Below, in pieces: positions 1 through 8,305 of a DNA stretch of 64,000 bases. The notes under the pieces are model-generated. The model did no database searches. It was not told the DNA's origin and worked only from the letters and a program-made list of their open reading frames with translations. Position numbers and translations under genes: made by a program. The first letter of the stretch is position 1. Each line of letters begins with the position of its first letter. Source of the DNA: Corynebacterium sanguinis (GTDB lineage: Bacteria; Actinomycetota; Actinomycetes; Mycobacteriales; Mycobacteriaceae); NCBI RefSeq assembly GCF_007641235.1, contig NZ_CP038157.1, positions 682,001 through 746,000 of the forward strand, given 5' to 3'.

Positions 1-390
1 GATGCGCTGTAAAAGCGAGGCGATGGACAGGTCTTTCGGCCCGACGTTGGCCAAAGGGTCGAGCGCGCCGCCGAGCACGTGGTAGCGTCCGCGGAACTCG
101 CCGGTGCGCTCGATGACCTGGATATCCTTGGCGTCCTCGACCACGCACACCAGGCCCGCGTCCCGGGACGAGTCGGCGCAGATCCGGCAGACCTCCTCGC
201 GCGAGACGTTAGAGCAGATGCGGCAGAACGCCACCCCGTCGCGCACAGCGTTGAGCGCGCCGACCAGGCGGTCGACATCATCGGGGTCCTGCTTGAGCAG
301 GTAGAACGCGATGCGCTGCGCGCTTTTCGGGCCGACACCCGGCAGGCGGGACAGTTCGTCGATAAGGTCCTGCAACGGGCCTTCAAACAT
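1..390 (-). CDS. recR: Recombination mediator protein RecR (partial, C-terminus beyond window)
   Basis: RecR works with RecF/RecO to load RecA at single-stranded gaps during recombinational repair. The first 130 residues are visible. They show an N-terminal helix-hairpin-helix with [13 protein letters not shown], then a four-cysteine zinc finger (CRIC...CRIC), then the start of the Toprim domain ([12 protein letters not shown]). The ATG at 388-390 fits the usual family start ([11 protein letters not shown]). The gene lies downstream of ybaB on the same strand, the classical dnaX-ybaB-recR arrangement. The reading frame is intact up to the window edge. Confidence 0.96.
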   Translation of the reverse strand, partial: MFEGPLQDLIDELSRLPGVGPKSAQRIAFYLLKQDPDDVDRLVGALNAVRDGVAFCRICSNVSREEVCRICADSSRDAGLVCVVEDAKDIQVIERTGEFRGRYHVLGGALDPLANVGPKDLSIASLLQRI

Positions 391-472
391 CAGCGCACCT
401 TTCTCAAACGCTTGAAAAAGCGCCCGGCAGTCATGCCAGGCGCCTTAATGTAAAAACCGTGTTCGCTTCAGC

Positions 473-841
473 TTAGATAAGGCCGCCGAACGGGATCTCC
501 CCGGGGCCCTGCTGGGCGCCACCCGGGTTGGCCAGCGGGCCGATCTTATCCTCGGCGAGGCGGCCGGCCTTGGTGTGCGCGTCGCGGTAGGCGGCGAGGA
601 TGAGGTCCTGCAGCGTTTCGACGTCCTCCGGGTCGACGGCCTCGGGCTTGATGGAGAGGTCGGTGATCTCCGCGCCGCCGGTCATGGTGACGGTGACCAG
701 CCCGCCGCCTGCGCTGCCTTCAACGGTGGTGCTGAGTAGTTCCTGCTGCGCGCGCTGCAGGTGAGCCTGCATCTCGGCGGCCTGGCGGATGAGTTCCTGC
801 ATGTCGTTGGGCATGTTGGGCTGGGTCACGGTGAGTTGCAC
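473..841 (-). CDS. ybaB: YbaB/EbfC family nucleoid-associated protein
   Basis: Small DNA-binding protein of the YbaB/EbfC family, a dimeric tweezer-like fold usually encoded between dnaX and recR. The 122 residues show the family pattern: a long N-terminal helix rich in Q and A (QAAEMQAHLQRAQQEL), a glycine-rich strand region (GSAGGGLVTVTMTGGAEI), then DPEDVETLQDLILAAYRDA. The GTG at 839-841 follows a TACATT box by 8 bases, which fits leaderless translation. A second GTG at 827-829 would give the N-terminus MTQPNMPND seen in relatives and is a real alternative. The acidic/glycine C-terminal tail is unremarkable. Confidence 0.93.
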   Translation of the reverse strand: MQLTVTQPNMPNDMQELIRQAAEMQAHLQRAQQELLSTTVEGSAGGGLVTVTMTGGAEITDLSIKPEAVDPEDVETLQDLILAAYRDAHTKAGRLAEDKIGPLANPGGAQQGPGEIPFGGLI

Positions 842-1438
842 CCTTTCGCAATGTAGGTTCGTTGGAAATTTGACCGCCAGTGTACGTTTCGTGCGCTTAA
901 GGCGCTACAGCGAGGCCGAGTGACAACGGGGGATCGTCACCTCATTCCCCGCATCACATGAACGTGCACCGACGACAACAGCGAGGCAATGACGCCGCAT
1001 GGCTTGCGCGAAGCCCCCACGTCCCGCCCTGGCTCATTTCGCCCCGGCGCTCAACATGGTGCGCGCACAACCGACCCTGCCCGCGCAGGTATCGGATCTG
1101 CGCCCCTTCCCCCAATGAAATCACCCATCCACTATTTTCTCAGGTGGGCAACTTTTCAAAGAGTGCTGACATTGCGGGGATCCCGAGCCCCATCGTCCGG
1201 CGGGATCTCCCGGGATTCACTTCCTGCCACTCACATGCGGTCACCACACGCGAACCGCAACTTTGACAGCTCGATTCGCGAAGCGTCTCCTGTGCAGGCG
1301 CTCTTTGAAAAGTAACCCAGTGCAGGTAGTGAGGTTGCGGGTGGCATCTCATGCCGACATGGCGAGAACGTGTGCCCGGTTGGGTAGGCCCCGGATAGTA
1401 CAGCCCAGGTCGGCGAGAGTGTTTGTGGTGTACCTGCC
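842..1438. other. 597-bp region without a convincing gene between dnaX and ybaB
   Basis: No frame here has a convincing protein. The right half contains an imperfect inverted repeat (arms 1151-1166 and 1298-1313). The minus-strand promoter of ybaB-recR probably lies around 848-890. The rest (about 900-1140 and 1320-1438) shows nothing I can identify. A gap this long is unusual for an otherwise tight dnaX-ybaB-recR block and may hold a decayed insertion. Confidence 0.6.
1151..1313. repeat. Widely spaced inverted repeat, ACTTTTCAAAGAG arms
   Basis: ACTTTTCAAAGAG at 1151-1163 has an exact reverse complement at 1301-1313. The match continues two more bases after one mismatch. A shorter related word, GCAACTTTGACAG, lies between the arms at about 1257-1269. 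The arms resemble the GCAACTTTTGTCA words near 37908. Confidence 0.6.
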
Positions 1439-3523
1439 CTACAGCGGTCGGGCCCCGAGCTCAGCAGCGAGAAGATCCATGGCCACGGCTGTCGCGTCTC
1501 GACGGTCCCTGGTCCCTTCCTCGCGCGCCTGGTCAGCCATGTCACGCTCCTCATCCTCGCGGCTGTATGGCTGCTCGGGGGTGTGCTCATCCTCCGGCGG
1601 GGCATCTTCGGGCTCCTCGGGTTCAGGGGGCAAGGGCACCTCGCTGCGCTGGGCGTTGCCGGCAACTGCGCCATTGGCGCGGTGGGCGCGCTTTGCCGCC
1701 TCCGCCGCGGCACGCCAATCGTTGTGCTGCTCCTGCACGGGCGCCGGTGGGGTCGACGGAGTGGTGGCAGCTGCCGGGGCAGGCTCCTCTGGCTCCGGCT
1801 CGCGCGGACCTTTGCCGGCGTTCGGGTTCCACACGCGCTGGGCCGGCGCGGTGGGCGCGCTGAAGCCGGCCTTCCCCGGATCGGTGCCCACCACGCAGCG
1901 CACCTCCACAGTGCTGCCCAGCTGCTCGGAAAACACTGCCGCGATGTCGGAGTTGTTCGACGCGGCATTGATCCGCTCCGCCAAGGCGCCGGTGTTGTGC
2001 CCCACCACCAGCGTGTTTCCGTCCATCCCGAGCGGGGTGGCCTCAGTGAGCATGATCTCTGCGACCTTGTTGCGCCCGCCCACGGCTTGCCGCATCCGCG
2101 TCCAGTCGGCACGAACCTTCTCAAAGATGCCCTCCGCCTGCTGTTCAGAGGGTTGATCGGAGGTCTGCGAATCAGGTCGCCTCGCCGGCTTCTCGGCCGG
2201 TTTTTCTTCCGAGCGCGGCTGTGGTTCGGGCTTGGGCTGTGGCGGGCGTTGCGGGCCCGGTGTCGACGAGGTCTTGGGCGCGCGTCTCTCCCCCGCCGCA
2301 GCCGCTGCGGCCGCCGCAGCGCTGGCACCGGAAGCGCCACCCTTGGTCACGGGTGCCGGCGAACCCGGTGCCAGCTGGGCCGGCTGCGAGGGCAGGTCCG
2401 GACCCGGCAACTGCGCGGGCGCGGAAACCGTGGGGGTGGTGATCAGGTGCGCCATCATCACTTCGAGCAGCAGGCGCGGGCTGGTCGCGCCACGCAGCGA
2501 CACCATCCGCTCATTGACCTCGGAGGCGAGGGTAGCCAGCTCGTTTCCGGAGAAGCGCTGCGCCTGCCCGCGCAGCACCTCCTCCCGCTCCGTCGGCGCG
2601 TTGACTAGGCCCTGGCCAAAGGCGTCGGGCACGGTGCGGATGATCATCAGGTCGCGCAGGCGATCGAGCAAGTCGGAAGCGAAGCGGCGCGGCTCGTGGC
2701 CGGCCTCGATGACGTCGTCGATCGTGGCGAACATCGCGGCCGCGTCGCGGGATGCCAGGGCGTCAACGGTGGCGTCGATAAGCGAAAGCTCCGTGACCCC
2801 CAGCAGCGGGATCGCGAGCTCGTACGTCAGGCCCTCGGGCCCGGAGCCGGCGAGCAGCTGGTCCAAAATGGACAGGGTGTCGCGCGGCGAGCCCCCGCCG
2901 GCCTGGATGACCAGCGGATACACGGCGTCTTCGACCGCCACACCTTCCTCGCGTACCACGTTTTCCAGCAGCTGGCGCATTGCCTGCGGAGTGAGCAGAC
3001 GGAACGGGTAGTTGTGGGTGCGCGAGCGGATCGTGCCCAGCATTTTCTCCGGCTCGGTGGTGGCGAAGACGAAGATGAGGTGCTCCGGCGGCTCTTCGAC
3101 CACCTTGAGCAGGGCGTTGTTGCCCTGCGTGGAGATCATGTGCGCCTCGTCGATGATGAAGACACGGTAGCGGAACTCGGCTGGGGCGAACAGTGCGCGC
3201 TCACGCAGCTCGCGCATGTCATCGACGCTGCCGTTCGACGCGGCGTCAAGTTCCATCACATCCAGGTTGCCCGGCCCGCCCGGCGCAAGCGAGACGCACG
3301 AAGGGCACTTGCCGCACGGCGTCGACGTCGGGCCCTCGACGCAGTTAAGCGAGCGCGCGAGGATGCGTGCCGACGACGTCTTGCCGCAGCCCCTCGGCCC
3401 GGAAAACAGGTACGCATGGTTGATCCGCCCGTTGTCCAGCGCCGTTGACAGCGGCCTGGTCACCTGCTCCTGGCCGATCACCTCGCCGAATGACGCGGGA
3501 CGGTATTTCCGGTACAAAGCCAC
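1439..3523 (-). CDS. dnaX: DNA polymerase III subunits gamma and tau
   Basis: AAA+ clamp-loader subunit that loads the sliding clamp and couples replisome parts. The 694 residues start with the invariant MALYRKYRP. They then show Walker A GPRGCGKT (42-49), zinc-binding cysteines at about 61, 70, 73 and 76, DEAH (125-128), the sensor 1 segment (ATTEPEK) and the arginine-finger region SRTHNYPF. After about residue 370 comes a long Pro/Ala-rich linker with a run of nine alanines. A tau-like domain (residues about 470-580, with VRADWTRMRQAVGGRN) and a Glu/Pro-rich tail follow. I saw no clear slippery site for programmed production of gamma. Confidence 0.97.
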   Translation of the reverse strand: MALYRKYRPASFGEVIGQEQVTRPLSTALDNGRINHAYLFSGPRGCGKTSSARILARSLNCVEGPTSTPCGKCPSCVSLAPGGPGNLDVMELDAASNGSVDDMRELRERALFAPAEFRYRVFIIDEAHMISTQGNNALLKVVEEPPEHLIFVFATTEPEKMLGTIRSRTHNYPFRLLTPQAMRQLLENVVREEGVAVEDAVYPLVIQAGGGSPRDTLSILDQLLAGSGPEGLTYELAIPLLGVTELSLIDATVDALASRDAAAMFATIDDVIEAGHEPRRFASDLLDRLRDLMIIRTVPDAFGQGLVNAPTEREEVLRGQAQRFSGNELATLASEVNERMVSLRGATSPRLLLEVMMAHLITTPTVSAPAQLPGPDLPSQPAQLAPGSPAPVTKGGASGASAAAAAAAAAGERRAPKTSSTPGPQRPPQPKPEPQPRSEEKPAEKPARRPDSQTSDQPSEQQAEGIFEKVRADWTRMRQAVGGRNKVAEIMLTEATPLGMDGNTLVVGHNTGALAERINAASNNSDIAAVFSEQLGSTVEVRCVVGTDPGKAGFSAPTAPAQRVWNPNAGKGPREPEPEEPAPAAATTPSTPPAPVQEQHNDWRAAAEAAKRAHRANGAVAGNAQRSEVPLPPEPEEPEDAPPEDEHTPEQPYSREDEERDMADQAREEGTRDRRDATAVAMDLLAAELGARPL

Positions 3524-3556
3524 GGCAGTCAGCTTAGCCGAGTGGGGTGACAGCTA

Positions 3557-4507
3557 TCAGGGCGACGGCGGGTAGACCACCGGCGGCGGGAGCTGCCCAT
3601 TGCCGAAGTTGCTCACGATGGCCAGGTCCGCCACGCCGTGGCCGAGAGCCCTGGGCTGGCACGGCAACGTCCCGATCTCGCCGTCGCGAAGCCACTGCAC
3701 AATCGCCTCGATAACGGTGGGGTTGTACGGGAGGAAGAAATGCCCGGAAAGATCTGCCGGGCAAACGTCTTGCAACACGATGTTCGTCGCCCCGGGCAAT
3801 CGCTGGTCAATGGCAACCAGCACACCGTCAAATCGGCTTCCGAAGGTGGCGTAGCGCACGCCCTCGATGATTGGCGTCTGCGCCAGCGAGCGCATGACCT
3901 CACTGCCGCCCACGTGGTCGACCAAGGACGGGGCGATGACGGATTGCTGCGCCGAACTCGTGTGCAGCTGCTGGTCAATCCCGGGCAGGTTCACACCATT
4001 GGTGGGCGAGCCGAGCCCGAACCAGGACGCGGCCCTGCCGTGAGACATCTCGTTGATCCAGTACCGTGTCACGGTTGCGCCCTGGGAATACCCCACCATG
4101 TGCACGCGCGTCGCACCCGAGGTGGCCATCGCGCTGCTCACCAACCTGTCGATCTGCGCGGCGGAGTCGACAAGCGGGGCCCACCCGTATGAGTTTTCGC
4201 CGTAGCCGTAGTCGATTCCGTAAACGCACCACCCGGACCTGACGAGCGTTTCGCCAATGAGCGCGTAGTCCGCGTAGAAGGTCGCGTCGGTACCGTGCAC
4301 GAGCACGAAGATCTCGTCGGCTGTGCACCGCGGGTCGTTGCTCCCCTCCGGTGCCATCATGGTGCTGCCCTGGCGCTGGACCGCACCCGCGTGGCCGTCG
4401 AACTGCGGCAGCGCGACCTGCGATGACGCCGCCTGCACCGGTGCGGAGCCGAACAGCAACGCAAGCACCACACAAACGGCGGTGCTGACCCGCGCGCGAA
4501 AACTCAT
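3557..4507 (-). CDS. Secreted triacylglycerol lipase/esterase (alpha/beta hydrolase)
   Basis: Exported lipase-like enzyme of 316 residues. A signal peptide is clear (MSFRARVSTAVCVVLALLFG, cleavage after VQA). The oxyanion-hole strand VLVHGTD and the nucleophile elbow GYSQG with the Ser intact identify an alpha/beta hydrolase. The catalytic His is probably in DLSGHFF near residue 265. The family (lipase class 2-like, common in corynebacteria) hydrolyses acylglycerols at or outside the envelope. It is placed between dnaX and the SUFU-like gene on the same strand. A divergent homologue at 18075 has lost the nucleophile. Confidence 0.85.
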   Translation of the reverse strand: MSFRARVSTAVCVVLALLFGSAPVQAASSQVALPQFDGHAGAVQRQGSTMMAPEGSNDPRCTADEIFVLVHGTDATFYADYALIGETLVRSGWCVYGIDYGYGENSYGWAPLVDSAAQIDRLVSSAMATSGATRVHMVGYSQGATVTRYWINEMSHGRAASWFGLGSPTNGVNLPGIDQQLHTSSAQQSVIAPSLVDHVGGSEVMRSLAQTPIIEGVRYATFGSRFDGVLVAIDQRLPGATNIVLQDVCPADLSGHFFLPYNPTVIEAIVQWLRDGEIGTLPCQPRALGHGVADLAIVSNFGNGQLPPPVVYPPSP

Positions 4508-4522
4508 CTGCCCACTTCCTTC

Positions 4523-5053
4523 TTAATCCACCTCGCGGCCCCAGTCCCCAACGCTCGTGCCGCGGCGGCGCAGGCGCGTCTGAAGAGCCGGGTAACCGCG
4601 CTCGCGCAGAATCGCGAGCTCCTCGTCGCTGAGCAGGATCAACTCGAGCAGCAGCGTCATAACACCCGGCTCATTATAAAGCGGGGTGCCCCGGGAGAAA
4701 ATCTCGGGTTCCCGCAGGTATCCGTGCTGCAGCGCGTGCTGCGGTTGCAGGTCGTCCAACAGCACACCGGGCTGCGCGGGGACGCCGAGCGTTTCCAGCA
4801 TTCGGGTCGCGGCCACCACGGCACCAGCTACCGCGTGCGGCTGCGCGTCGGCACGGCAGATCAGCTCGCAGCGCACGGACGTGGCCTGGTCATCCTGCAT
4901 CACAAGACCGGTGTCCACGGTGGAAAACCCGGCGGTCACAGCCGTGGGGAGGCCGTCGATGATGCCCAGGGCGACAGGGCGGGCGTCGGCAAGCGACAAG
5001 CTCATGCCCGGCAGAAACGTCGCAATCCAGGCGGCTGCCTCGTCGCCCGTCAC
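4523..5053 (-). CDS. Suppressor-of-fused-like domain protein (tentative)
   Basis: 176-residue soluble protein of unknown function. Its C-terminal half (residues about 125-165: TPLYNEPGVMTLLLELILLS, then DEELAILRERGYPALQTRLR) resembles the end of bacterial suppressor-of-fused domains, which finish with a leucine-rich strand followed by SDEE and an alternating helix. No catalytic motif is visible. Its start overlaps the stop of aspT by four bases, so it is probably translated with that gene. The family call rests on pattern memory only; otherwise it is a conserved hypothetical protein. Confidence 0.5.
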   Translation of the reverse strand: MTGDEAAAWIATFLPGMSLSLADARPVALGIIDGLPTAVTAGFSTVDTGLVMQDDQATSVRCELICRADAQPHAVAGAVVAATRMLETLGVPAQPGVLLDDLQPQHALQHGYLREPEIFSRGTPLYNEPGVMTLLLELILLSDEELAILRERGYPALQTRLRRRGTSVGDWGREVD

Positions 5054-6321
5054 GCGCCCAGCTTCTCGACGGCCGCGAGCAGCACGCAGGTGGCCACGCC
5101 GTCCATCGCCTCCCGGACCTCCTCGAGCGGAGGCAGAGAGGGCGCGAGGCGGATGTTGCGGTTACGTGGATCCTTGCCGTGCGGGAAGGAGGCACCTGCC
5201 TTGGTCAAGGTGATGCCTGCCTGCTTCGCCAGTTCCCACACCCGATCGGCGGTGCCGTCGATGACGTCGAGGGAAATGAAGTAGCCGCCTTCAGGCTTCG
5301 TCCACCTCGCAACGTCGTACTCGCCGAGGCGCTCGTCGAGAATCTCCAGCACCGCCGCAAACTTCGGCGCCAGGGAGCCGGCGTGCTTGCGCATCAGTGC
5401 GCGCACGCCCTCGGCGTCGCCGAAGTAGCGCGCGTGCGCGAGCTGGTTGACCTTGTTCGGGCCGATCCCGCGGGTCCCTGCGATCTGGGAGTACCAGTTC
5501 AGGTTCTCCTTCGACGACGCGAAGAAGGACACCCCGGCGCCCGCGAAGGTGATCTTGGATGTTGAGCTCATGTACCAGAACCGGTTGGGGTTTCCCTTTT
5601 CCGCGGCAATGGAAATAACGTCCGGGTTGTCCGGGAACTCATCCGTCAACGAGTGCACGGCGTAGGCGTTGTCCCACACGATGCGGAAGTCCGGGGCGGC
5701 TGTTTCCATCGCTGCGAGACGCTCGACCGCCTCGCGGGAGTAGGAGATGCCGGTGGGGTTTCCGAAGATGGGCACCGACCACATTCCCTTGACCTGCGGA
5801 TCCTGCACCAACTGCTCGATGGCGTCAATGTCCGGGCCGTTTTCCAGCATGGGCACCTGGACCATCTCGAAGCCGAACTGCTCGGTGATGGTGAAGTGGC
5901 GGTCGTATCCGGGCACCGGGCAGACCCACTTGACGTTGTCCTCGTCCTTCCACGGACGCTGCGAGTCGTTGTTGCCGAAAGCGTAGGAAAAGGAGATGAG
6001 GTCGAACATGATGTTGAGCGAGGATGAATCACCCGCGATGAGGTTCGCGTGGTCGATGCCGAGGACTTCGGCCCAGAGCTCGCGGATGTCCGCGATACCA
6101 GCGAGGTTGCCGTAGTTGCGCACGTCCGCGCCGGTGTTGTCCACGTAGTCCCCGGCACCCGGAAGCTCGAGCAGCGCGTTGGAGAAGTCGAGCTGCTCGC
6201 TCGAGGGCTTGCCGCGGGTCAGGTCCAGCTTCAGGTCTTTGGCCTTCAGGTCCTCGTAGCGTGCTCGGACGTCGGCGGCGAGCTGGTCAAGTTCGTTCTT
6301 CTCAAGATCCAGGAGAGACAT
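5050..6321 (-). CDS. aspT: Aspartate aminotransferase, class I fold (AspT type)
   Basis: PLP enzyme that interconverts aspartate/2-oxoglutarate and oxaloacetate/glutamate. The 423 residues show the actinobacterial subtype: an N-terminal MSLLDLEKNELDQLAADVRA helix, LDLTRGKPSSEQLDFS, FGNPTGISYS, WDNAYAVH, and the PLP lysine in SSTSKITFAG. The ATG at 6319-6321 is chosen over an upstream extension that would translate through the repeat array. In C. glutamicum the same enzyme lies near dnaX, ybaB and recR, which supports the call. Confidence 0.93.
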   Translation of the reverse strand: MSLLDLEKNELDQLAADVRARYEDLKAKDLKLDLTRGKPSSEQLDFSNALLELPGAGDYVDNTGADVRNYGNLAGIADIRELWAEVLGIDHANLIAGDSSSLNIMFDLISFSYAFGNNDSQRPWKDEDNVKWVCPVPGYDRHFTITEQFGFEMVQVPMLENGPDIDAIEQLVQDPQVKGMWSVPIFGNPTGISYSREAVERLAAMETAAPDFRIVWDNAYAVHSLTDEFPDNPDVISIAAEKGNPNRFWYMSSTSKITFAGAGVSFFASSKENLNWYSQIAGTRGIGPNKVNQLAHARYFGDAEGVRALMRKHAGSLAPKFAAVLEILDERLGEYDVARWTKPEGGYFISLDVIDGTADRVWELAKQAGITLTKAGASFPHGKDPRNRNIRLAPSLPPLEEVREAMDGVATCVLLAAVEKLGA

Positions 6322-6402
6322 CGGGTGCGTCACTTTCGTCGGCGGACAATCTGTGCCCATGGTACGTGGTCGGCGCGTGTCTCCAGGGGCTCGCGCACTG
6401 CG

Positions 6403-6549
6403 TGTTCGACCGGAACGGTTATTCCGGGGCTGCGAAGGCCTCATTCAGCGCTTCCGGTCGAACAGGTACTTCTGGGCCGGCAGGGCGAGTTCGACCGGAA
6501 CGGGCTGCAGGTGTGTTCAGGAGGGGTTCACGGCGCTTCCGGTCGAACA
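6403..6549. repeat. Four-copy alternating inverted repeat, TTCCGGTCGAACA
   Basis: A 13-base word occurs four times in alternating orientation: 6403-6416 (forward GTTCGACCGGAA), 6452-6464 (reverse), 6489-6501 (forward) and 6537-6549 (reverse). Each forward/reverse pair can form a 12-13 bp stem with a 35-36 base loop. The block lies between the SRP RNA gene and aspT. Confidence 0.8.
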
Positions 6550-6579
6550 GGGATTGCGCTTGGCCCCACGGCACAATAA

Positions 6580-6672
6580 AGGGACCCCACGCACCTGCCA
6601 GAGCTCGCTGACCCTTGCTGCGTTCCCGCCCTGGGGGAGTTCACAAGATAAGCACCGCGTGGGATCCTGCAC
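6580..6672 (-). ncRNA. ffs: Signal recognition particle RNA, small bacterial type
   Basis: The minus strand reads through a strong terminal stem (GATCCCACGC ... GCGTGGGGTCCC) to the conserved apical part GGGAACGCAGCAAGGGTCAG. This is the short (4.5S-type) SRP RNA that binds Ffh and targets membrane proteins. Ends are placed from the terminal pairing and may be off by several bases. It is transcribed toward aspT with the repeat block in between. Confidence 0.88.
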
Positions 6673-6795
6673 CTCACTCTAGCCGGTCGCCCCAGCAACC
6701 TCAAAAGTCCTCCCCGCCTGTGAAGTGACCTGGCGTTTTGGCCCACAATTCGGAATCGGCTAAAGTTATGCCCCGACGCCTCAGGCGTTTCTTTT

Positions 6796-6884
6796 GGAGG
6801 ATTCGACTAGCGGCCTATGTCACACGCCTGGAACGCGTGCGGGTAGCAATACCCTCGTGGGTTCAAATCCCACATCCTCCGCCA
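6796..6884 (+). tRNA. tRNA-Ser (anticodon GGA)
   Basis: 89 bases with a long variable arm as expected for serine. The acceptor stem GGAGGAT pairs with ATCCTCC, and the T arm contains GGTTCAAATCC. The anticodon loop CTGGAAC gives GGA. CCA is encoded at 6882-6884. One of four serine isoacceptors in this window. Confidence 0.96.
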
Positions 6885-6890
6885 ATGTCA

Positions 6891-6912
6891 ACCCCCGGCG
6901 CTTGCCGGGGGT
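6891..6912 (+). terminator. Intrinsic terminator after tRNA-Ser(GGA)
   Basis: ACCCCCGGC / GCCGGGGGT stem with a short loop followed by TTTCTTGTT, seven bases after the tRNA CCA end. Confidence 0.85.
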
Positions 6913-6933
6913 TTCTTGTTGCCAGGCGGCACC

Positions 6934-8205
6934 CTAGAGGCCCAGGGCGAGGAAGGGAAACGTGCAGATCTTGTCTTCGGTGGTGTAACTCATCCCAGTC
7001 GCGGTGATAACGGCTGCGAAGGATGGGGGCGTGCCGGCATCGATTTGGTCGAGTGCCTTGCGCAGGCGGCGGACCCCCTCATCGACCTGGCCGTAGCCAA
7101 GCTTGACTTCGACGGCACCCCAGCGGGCGTCGTCAAGCACGATGACAGCATCAATCTCATACCCGTTAGAGTCGCGGTAGTGGTACACGCGACCCCCGAG
7201 GGCTTCCGCCATGACCGAAAGGTCGTGAACCACGGCCGACTCGAACAAAAAGCCAAGCGTTTCAGGATCGCGGCGCAGGCTCTCCGCCGTCGCTCCTAGA
7301 GCGGCTGCAGCCAGGGATGCGTCGGCGAGGTGGTATTTCCTACTGGTCCTCAGTCGCGCCTTTGAGCGCAACCGGGGGGCCCACGCAGGGACCGATTCGA
7401 GGACAAATATCCTTTCTAAGGTATCGACGAGCATCGCGACCGACTCAACACTTATCGAGGGCGCCACCGACTTGAGGTCCTTGCGAATGGTGGCCTGGGT
7501 TACCTCTGAGGCGGTCACACGCGCGAGGGATGCCAGGAGCTGGTCGAGGACAATCGGATCGTGCCGGAAGTCGTGGAGACGGTAGACGTCCGTGCGCGCC
7601 GTCTCAGAAAGGTAAGCACGAAGTGGACCTCGCGATTGTTCGGGCGAAAGCGAAATGTGAGCGGGAAAACCGGAGGTTAAGAGTGCCTCGAGGTTGTCAT
7701 CAAGGCTGAACTGGGTTGGATCGGTTGGAACATCTGCCCCGCTAAAGAGCTCATTGAGCGCGACGCGCGGCTGCGATTTCCCCTTCTCCGCCCACGTGAG
7801 GGTGCGCTGCCGAATGCGGAGAAAACGAGCGGCACCGCTGTGCCGCGTAATGTCATCGCTCGGAATGGCAGAGCCTGTGAGGATGTAGTTGCCGAAGCCC
7901 TCCGCTCGGTCCACCTGCCGGCGCACCTGATTCCATACTTCGGGCCTCAGCTGCCATTCATCAATCAGGCGCGGCCTTTCCCCTATCAACGGGTAGTCGG
8001 CGTCAATATCGGCAAGCGTAACCGTCGCAGGATCGTCCATAAACACGGCCGAGGCCGCATGCGCGACACCAGTCATTGTCTTCCCACAACCGCGCGGCCC
8101 TTCAAGCACGACGGCTCCGTGTGCGGCGAGTGCTTCCTCCACCTGCTTATCGACGAACCGCGGACGGTACTCCCGCCCGAGAACTACTCCCGTATCCACG
8201 CCCAC
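6934..8205 (-). CDS. ATP-binding protein with DUF4143 domain
   Basis: AAA-type ATPase of 423 residues from a family that is common in accessory regions and whose physiological role is unclear. Walker A GPRGCGKT lies at 36-43, a Walker B-like LIDEWQ near 80, and a substrate/sensor segment NYILTGSAIPS near 110. The C-terminal DUF4143 part ends in a PD-(D/E)xK-like fold pattern: FESAVVHDL, then EIDAVIVLD and AVEVKLG. The coordinate uses a GTG at 8203-8205. A second GTG at 8199 lies 7 bases after a TAGGCT box and would fit leaderless translation. Upstream are three 23-bp-spaced repeats. It is oriented with the DUF499 operon but separated by about 100 bases, so it may be a neighbour rather than a component. 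Confidence 0.8.
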   Translation of the reverse strand: MGVDTGVVLGREYRPRFVDKQVEEALAAHGAVVLEGPRGCGKTMTGVAHAASAVFMDDPATVTLADIDADYPLIGERPRLIDEWQLRPEVWNQVRRQVDRAEGFGNYILTGSAIPSDDITRHSGAARFLRIRQRTLTWAEKGKSQPRVALNELFSGADVPTDPTQFSLDDNLEALLTSGFPAHISLSPEQSRGPLRAYLSETARTDVYRLHDFRHDPIVLDQLLASLARVTASEVTQATIRKDLKSVAPSISVESVAMLVDTLERIFVLESVPAWAPRLRSKARLRTSRKYHLADASLAAAALGATAESLRRDPETLGFLFESAVVHDLSVMAEALGGRVYHYRDSNGYEIDAVIVLDDARWGAVEVKLGYGQVDEGVRRLRKALDQIDAGTPPSFAAVITATGMSYTTEDKICTFPFLALGL

Positions 8206-8222
8206 CAGCCTATTCGGATTTC

Positions 8223-8291
8223 TGCAGACTTTCTAGGTCGAGGTATGCAGACTTTCTAGGTCGATTCGTGCAAACCTGACATCTGGCACCG
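8223..8291. repeat. Tandem repeat, 23-bp period, TGCAGACTTTCTAGGTCGA
   Basis: Two identical 19-base words start at 8223 and 8246. A third diverged copy (TGCAAACCTGACATCTGGC) starts at 8269, keeping the 23-bp period exactly. The array is 20-80 bases upstream of the DUF4143 ATPase start and downstream of the DUF499 stop. It could be an operator array or one of the genome's short intergenic repeats. Confidence 0.75.
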
Positions 8292-8305
8292 AAAGGCTAC
8301 AAGCC

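Noticed and set aside
1439..3523. Programmed frameshift in dnaX giving gamma subunit
   Set aside because: No A-rich slippery heptamer plus hairpin at the tau/gamma boundary was found in this GC-rich gene.
6934..8205. DUF4143 ATPase as a toxin-antitoxin module
   Set aside because: No small antitoxin gene is adjacent. Role cannot be assigned from sequence.
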